Assembly (NCBI RefSeq): GCF_000472865.1 | Contig: NZ_AXAP01000016.1 | Coordinates: 23,084 to 87,083, forward strand | DNA: 64,000 nucleotides | Source of the DNA: Bradyrhizobium elkanii WSM2783 | GTDB lineage: Bacteria; Pseudomonadota; Alphaproteobacteria; Rhizobiales; Xanthobacteraceae | Direction: 5' to 3' | In this document: positions 59,891-64,000 of the stretch, piece by piece | Layout of the letters: every line of letters begins with the position of its first letter | Numbering within the stretch: the first letter of the stretch is position 1 | Notes under the pieces: model-generated | Told to the model about the DNA's origin: nothing | Databases searched by the model: none | What the model saw: the letters and a program-made list of their open reading frames with translations, nothing else | Program-made: the position numbers and the translations under genes

Positions 59891-60282
59891 TGCATGGTGC
59901 TCATGTCATGCCCGGGCATCATGTTGACGTTGAGGTGATGCATGACCCAGAGCGTTCCGGTCAGTCCGATCACCACCATGATGATGGTGAAGATCAGCGC
60001 CATCATGGTCCAGCCGCCCTCGGAGCGGGTGTTCATGTGCAGGAAATAGACCATGTGGACCACGATCTGGATCGCCGCCAGCACCGTGATGGCAAGCCCG
60101 GTGAGCTGCTTGTCTCCGAGCGCGCCGCTCATCACCAGCCAGAACGGGATCGCGGTGAGGATGACGGAGAGGCCGAAGCCGATCAGGTAGCTTTCGCGCG
60201 AGCCGCCGGCATGGTGCTCGCCATGTCCGTCTGCAGGATGTGCGTCGTGAGCGGGTTGCAGGGAGTGAGTATCGGCTTTCAT
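59887..60282 (-). CDS. cyoD: Cytochrome o ubiquinol oxidase subunit IV
   Basis: 131 residues from ATG 60282. Hydrophilic His-rich N-terminus (HDAHPADGHGEHHAGG) then three transmembrane segments: YLIGFGLSVILTAIPFWLVM, LTGLAITVLAAIQIVVHMVYFLHMN, MALIFTIIMVVIGLTGTLWVMHHL. The start overlaps the cyoC stop by four bases (ATGA). In the complex it supports subunit I assembly. Confidence 0.93.
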   Translation of the reverse strand: MKADTHSLQPAHDAHPADGHGEHHAGGSRESYLIGFGLSVILTAIPFWLVMSGALGDKQLTGLAITVLAAIQIVVHMVYFLHMNTRSEGGWTMMALIFTIIMVVIGLTGTLWVMHHLNVNMMPGHDMSTMQ

Positions 60283-60908
60283 CGGAGCATTCCCATCAGG
60301 TAGACAAAGGTGAACACGCCGATCCAGACCACGTCGAGGAAGTGCCAGAACATGCTGAGGCACATCAGACGCCTGCGGTTGGCCTCGATCAGGCCGTAGC
60401 GCGCGACCTGCACCATCAGCGTCACCAGCCAAACCAGGCCGAAGGTGACGTGCAGGCCGTGGGTGCCGACCAGCGTGAAGAAGGACGACAGGAAGGCGCT
60501 GCGCTGTGGCGTCGCGCCCTCGTGGATCATGTGGGCGAATTCGAACAGTTCGATGCTGATGAATGCCAGGCCGAACAGCCCGGTTATCACGAGCCAGGCC
60601 TGCATCGCGCCGACGCGCGACTTCTCCATCGCCAGCATCGCGAAACCATAGGTGATCGACGACAGCAGCAGCATCGAGGTGTTGACCGCCACCAGCGGCA
60701 GGTCGAACAGATCCTTGGGCGCCGGGCCTGCCGCGTAGTTGCCGCCGAGCACGCCAAAGGTCGCGAACAGCATCGCGAACATGAGACAGTCGCTCATCAG
60801 GTAGATCCAGAAGCCGAGCATGGTGCTCGCGCCTTCCGGATGCTCGTGCTCGTCGACGACGTAGAAGACCGGTTCGGAATTTTGTGGAGGGACGACGGCG
60901 AGTGTCAT
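60279..60908 (-). CDS. cyoC: Cytochrome o ubiquinol oxidase subunit III
   Basis: 209 residues with five transmembrane segments, the family's usual size. The core is LGFWIYLMSDCLMFAMLFATF near the N-terminus and LVGTHGLHVTFGLVWLVTLMVQ, with the Trp/His/Asp pattern (FWHFLDVVWIGVFTFVYLMG) at the end. Overlaps cyoB and cyoD by four bases on either side, so all are translationally coupled. Confidence 0.95.
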   Translation of the reverse strand: MTLAVVPPQNSEPVFYVVDEHEHPEGASTMLGFWIYLMSDCLMFAMLFATFGVLGGNYAAGPAPKDLFDLPLVAVNTSMLLLSSITYGFAMLAMEKSRVGAMQAWLVITGLFGLAFISIELFEFAHMIHEGATPQRSAFLSSFFTLVGTHGLHVTFGLVWLVTLMVQVARYGLIEANRRRLMCLSMFWHFLDVVWIGVFTFVYLMGMLR

Positions 60909-62914
60909 GACTTGGCTCCAGCGGCAAGCAGGTGCGTGCGCGCATCTTCCACCCGGACGACCTCATCGGCCGGGATGTGATAGTCGCGGTGATAGTTGAA
61001 GGTGTGGCCGATCGCGACCGCGAGCAGGCCGATGAAACTCACGGCCGCCAGCCACCATATGTACCAGATCAGGCCGAACCCCATCGCCGTGGCAAGCGCG
61101 GCGAGGATGACACCCGTGCCGGTGTTGCTCGGCATGTGGATCGGCTTGAACCCGGTGAGCGGACGCCGATAACCGCGGCGCTTCATGTCCCACCAGGCGT
61201 CGTTGTCGTGAACGACGGGGGTGAAGGCGAAGTTGTAGGCCGGCGGCGGCGACGAGGTCGCCCATTCCAGCGTGCGTGCATTCCAGGGGTCGCCGGTCAC
61301 GTCCTTCAGCGCTTCGCGCTTGAGCACGCTGACTGCGATCTGAACCAGGAAGGAGATGATGCCGAGGAAGATCAGGAATGCACCAATGCCGGCGATGATG
61401 AACCAGATCTGCAGGCTTGGGTCGTCGAACACCCGCAGGCGGCGTGTGACGCCCATCAGGCCGAGCACGTAGAGCGGCATGAAGGCGAAGTAGAAGCCCA
61501 CCACCCAGAACCAGAACGACAGCTTGCCCCAGAATGGATCGAGCCTGAAGCCGAAGGCCTTCGGAAACCAGTAGGCGATGCCGGCAAAGGCGCCGAACAC
61601 CACGCCGCCGATGATCACGTTGTGGAAATGGGCGATCAGGAACAGGCTGTTGTGCAGGACGAAGTCGGCCGGCGGCACCGCCAGCAGCACGCCCGTCATG
61701 CCGCCGATCACGAAGGTGAACATGAACGCGACCGTCCACATCATCGGCAATTCGAAGCGGATGCGGCCTCGATACATCGTGAACAGCCAGTTGAACATCT
61801 TCGCTCCCGTCGGGATCGAGATGATCATGGTGGTGATGCCGAAGAAGGAATTCACGCTGGCGCCCGAGCCCATCGTGAAGAAGTGATGCAGCCAGACCAG
61901 ATAGGACAGGATCGTGATGACGACGGTGGCGTACACCATCGAGGTGTAGCCGAACAGGCGCTTGCCCGAGAAGGTCGAGGTCACCTCGGAGAATATGCCG
62001 AACGCCGGCAGCACCAGGATGTAGACCTCGGGGTGGCCCCAGATCCAGATCAGGTTCACGTACATCATCGGGCTGCCGCCGAAGTCGTTCGTGAAGAAGT
62101 TGGTGCCGATGTAGCGATCGAGCGACAGCAGCGCCAAAACCGCCGTCAGCACCGGGAAGGAGGCGACGATGAGGACGTTGGTGCACAGCGAGGTCCAGGT
62201 GAAGACCGGCATCCTCATCATCGTCATGCCGGGCGCGCGCAGCTTGACGATGGTACAGATCAGGTTGATGCCTGATAGCGTCGTGCCGACGCCGGCCACC
62301 TGCAGCCCCCAGATGTAGTAATCGACACCAACGTCAGGACTGTACCCGATATTCGACAGCGGCGGATAAGCGAGCCAGCCGGTGCGCGCGAATTCACCGA
62401 CGAACAGCGAAATCATCACCAGCACCGCGCCGCCGACCGTCATCCAGAAGCTGAAATTGTTGAGGAAGGGGAACGACACGTCGCGGGCGCCGATCTGCAG
62501 CGGGACGACGTAGTTCATCAGCCCGGTGACCAGCGGCATGGCGACGAAGAAGATCATGATCACGCCATGCGCGGTGAAGATCTGATCGTAATGGTGGGCG
62601 TTGAGATAACCTTCGGAGCCGCCAAAGGCGATCGCCTGCTGCAGGCGCATCATGATGGCGTCGGCAAAGCCGCGCAGCAGCATCACGATGCCGAGGATCA
62701 TGTACATGATGCCGATGCGCTTGTGATCGACGGTGGTGAACCACTCGCGCCACAGATAGCCCCAGAGCCGGAAATAGGTGACGGCGCCGAGCAGGGCGAC
62801 GCCACCCAGCGCTACGACAACGAAGGTGCCGACGACGATAGGCTCATGCAGCGGCAGCGATTCCAGAGTCAGGCGGCCGAAAATCGCTTTGGTGAGGAAG
62901 GAAGTATCGAACAT
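60905..62914 (-). CDS. cyoB: Cytochrome o ubiquinol oxidase subunit I
   Basis: 669 residues. Haem-copper oxidase core subunit that reduces O2 to water and pumps protons. Low-spin haem His in TAHGVIMIFF; Cu-B and crosslinked pair in GHPEVYILVLPAFG; Cu-B His-His in YLVWLHHFFT; high-spin haem and distal His in LIAHFHNVIIGG. The type A proton-pumping Glu is in GHPEV. The start MFDTSFLTKAIFGRL at 62914 is chosen over a longer frame to 63139 that overlaps cyoA. At 670 residues it matches E. coli CyoB (663). Confidence 0.97.
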   Translation of the reverse strand: MFDTSFLTKAIFGRLTLESLPLHEPIVVGTFVVVALGGVALLGAVTYFRLWGYLWREWFTTVDHKRIGIMYMILGIVMLLRGFADAIMMRLQQAIAFGGSEGYLNAHHYDQIFTAHGVIMIFFVAMPLVTGLMNYVVPLQIGARDVSFPFLNNFSFWMTVGGAVLVMISLFVGEFARTGWLAYPPLSNIGYSPDVGVDYYIWGLQVAGVGTTLSGINLICTIVKLRAPGMTMMRMPVFTWTSLCTNVLIVASFPVLTAVLALLSLDRYIGTNFFTNDFGGSPMMYVNLIWIWGHPEVYILVLPAFGIFSEVTSTFSGKRLFGYTSMVYATVVITILSYLVWLHHFFTMGSGASVNSFFGITTMIISIPTGAKMFNWLFTMYRGRIRFELPMMWTVAFMFTFVIGGMTGVLLAVPPADFVLHNSLFLIAHFHNVIIGGVVFGAFAGIAYWFPKAFGFRLDPFWGKLSFWFWVVGFYFAFMPLYVLGLMGVTRRLRVFDDPSLQIWFIIAGIGAFLIFLGIISFLVQIAVSVLKREALKDVTGDPWNARTLEWATSSPPPAYNFAFTPVVHDNDAWWDMKRRGYRRPLTGFKPIHMPSNTGTGVILAALATAMGFGLIWYIWWLAAVSFIGLLAVAIGHTFNYHRDYHIPADEVVRVEDARTHLLAAGAKS

Positions 62915-62924
62915 GCGGCGCTCT

Positions 62925-64000
62925 TTAGGAGTCTGATTTCGGACGCGGTCCGAGAAGAAGGGAACTCGAGGATGGATTGGCGGGGGAGAACAGCGGCCGC
63001 TTGAGGCCGGCCCCGCGCAGCGGCGTCGTGTCGAACGGGACGGTGCTCTCCGGCTCGGATTGCCCCTTGAGTTCGTCGACCGAGCAGATGCCCGCCACGT
63101 AGGTCGGTTCGGGCCCGAACACCGCGCCGCGCCGGGCATATTTGTCGTAAGTCAGCGGCAGCGTGTTGTTCAGTCCTTCGCGACCAAGCCCACCCTTGGC
63201 ATCGATCGCCATCATCTCGCTGGCGCACATCTTGCCGGGCTCGACGCACATGTTGACGATCGCCTTGAACAGGTCGCTATCGACGGAGCCGTAGCGGCGG
63301 ACCGGCTCGTTGGCGCTCGGACGTTCGAGCACGAGGTATTCGTTGCGGCCGAGCATGTCGCCGCTTGCCTTGACGTTCGTGATCCATTTGTCGAATTCGG
63401 CCGTCGTCAGGCTGTGGAATGCGAAGTACATCCCGGAGAAGCCGGCGCCGCTGTAATTGGCGGAGAAACCCTTGTAGACGCCGGGCTTGTTGGTCACGGC
63501 GTGCAGCTTCGTCTCCATGCCCGGCATGGCGTAGACCTGGCCGGCCAGCGCCGGAATGTAGAAGGAGTTCATCACGGAGGAGGCCGTGATGCGGAAACGA
63601 ATCGGGCGGTCGACTGGAGCTGCAAGCTCGTTGACGGTCGCGACGCCGTACTCCGGATAGATGAACAGCCATTTCCAGTCGAGCGCGACCACCTCGACAT
63701 TGAGCGGCTTGTCCTGGGCCGCGATCGGGCGGTCGGCGTCAATGCGGCCAAGCGCGCGGTAGGGGTCGAGCAGGTGGGTGGCCATCCAGGTCAAGGCGCC
63801 CAGGCAGACGATGATCAGGAGCGGTGCCGACCAGATGACGAGCTCGAGCTGGGTGGAATGGTCCCATTCGGGCTCATAGCGGGCTGATGTGTTCGATGCC
63901 CGGTAGCGCCAGGCGAACAGCGCGGTCAGCGCCATCACCGGCAGGACGATCAAGAGCATCAGAACGGTGGAGATCACGACCAGGTCGCGCTGCTGCACGG
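62925..64000 (-). CDS. cyoA: Cytochrome o ubiquinol oxidase subunit II, 5' end outside window
   Basis: About 358 residues are visible. The start is cut: the frame begins at the right edge with VQQRDLVVISTVLMLLIVLPVMALTALFAWRY, the first transmembrane segment after an expected lipoprotein signal. A second segment (LVIWSAPLLIIVCLGALTWMATHLL) is followed by the periplasmic cupredoxin domain (DWKWLFIYPEYGVATVNELAAP and GFSGMYFAFHS). No Cu-A Cys/His ligand set is seen, as expected for a quinol oxidase. The C-terminus is longer than in E. coli by about 50 residues and is Pro/Ser-rich. The cyoB start lies 10 bp after the stop. Confidence 0.93.
   Translation of the reverse strand, partial: VQQRDLVVISTVLMLLIVLPVMALTALFAWRYRASNTSARYEPEWDHSTQLELVIWSAPLLIIVCLGALTWMATHLLDPYRALGRIDADRPIAAQDKPLNVEVVALDWKWLFIYPEYGVATVNELAAPVDRPIRFRITASSVMNSFYIPALAGQVYAMPGMETKLHAVTNKPGVYKGFSANYSGAGFSGMYFAFHSLTTAEFDKWITNVKASGDMLGRNEYLVLERPSANEPVRRYGSVDSDLFKAIVNMCVEPGKMCASEMMAIDAKGGLGREGLNNTLPLTYDKYARRGAVFGPEPTYVAGICSVDELKGQSEPESTVPFDTTPLRGAGLKRPLFSPANPSSSSLLLGPRPKSDS

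Noticed and set aside
60932..62275. 447-codon plus-strand frame opposite cyoB
   Set aside because: Complement of the haem-copper oxidase gene; composition is His/Asp/Glu-rich without any motif.
1..64000. CRISPR array, tRNA, rRNA, insertion sequence or prophage
   Set aside because: I looked for regularly spaced direct repeats, tRNA arm patterns, transposase-type motifs and phage genes and saw none; the only recombinase has the full housekeeping XerD pattern.

Overview
The window is 64 kb of high-GC DNA (roughly 63-65% by eye) with the gene content of an alphaproteobacterium of the Bradyrhizobium / Nitrobacteraceae type. Reasons: aroK-aroB next to xerD and accA, paired cobS/cobT of aerobic cobalamin synthesis, fdxA-carD behind an SUV3-like helicase, an Omp25/31-type beta-barrel protein, a RegB/RegA redox pair, and many intergenic palindromic repeats whose chance translation gives the peptide VVMGPRFRGDD. 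The genus is inferred from gene order and protein character; no search was run. I see no rRNA, tRNA, CRISPR array, insertion sequence or prophage. It looks like ordinary chromosome.

Layout. 1-9.6 kb: periplasmic L,D-transpeptidase-family lipoprotein, accA, xerD, a 48-residue membrane peptide, aroK-aroB-CorC-like transporter, BolA divergent from a J-domain protein. 9.6-12.9 kb: two divergent citrate-synthase-like genes, one carrying an N-terminal DNA-binding domain, and a DedA protein. 13-16 kb: cobS and cobT. 16-29 kb: lone metabolic genes (phytase-like esterase, TctC-type binding protein, old yellow enzyme, luciferase-like monooxygenase, the three-part LplT-PlsC-Aas protein, an esterase, an HxlR regulator facing an acyl-CoA dehydrogenase). 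29-37 kb: OpgC, an AraC regulator, an amino-acid-type binding protein, DUF2235, rpmB, DUF3108. 37.7-43.2 kb: SUV3-like helicase, S4 protein, ferredoxin, CarD. 43-52 kb: berberine-bridge-type oxidase, outer-membrane protein, a ClpP-fold secreted protein, a membrane-tethered TAXI protein, a Tat-exported sugar-type binding protein, a GMC oxidoreductase. 52.3-64 kb, all on the minus strand: cyoABCD, SURF1, regB, regA, then a four-GAF histidine kinase, a single-domain receiver and a receiver-adenylate cyclase; cyoA runs off the right edge.

How the parts may work together. The 52-64 kb block joins a quinol oxidase, its assembly factor, a redox-sensing pair and a second phosphorelay that should end in cAMP. 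Two exact matches to the FNR/FixK box (TTGA-N6-TCAA) and one CRP-like site lie elsewhere in the window. Together they suggest, as inference only, oxygen- and cAMP-linked control.

The least explained signals are regulatory: a hairpin that would hide the Shine-Dalgarno of the luciferase-like gene (19677-19731); a doubled TGAGCRTTGCTCA operator on the promoter of an unknown 84-residue protein (21655-21975); palindromes between the two citrate-synthase genes (10785-10813); and dyads at the carD promoter (42140-42161) and upstream of the FAD oxidase (44833-44852). Intergenic repeats of several families separate many genes, and one supplies the last residues of OpgC.
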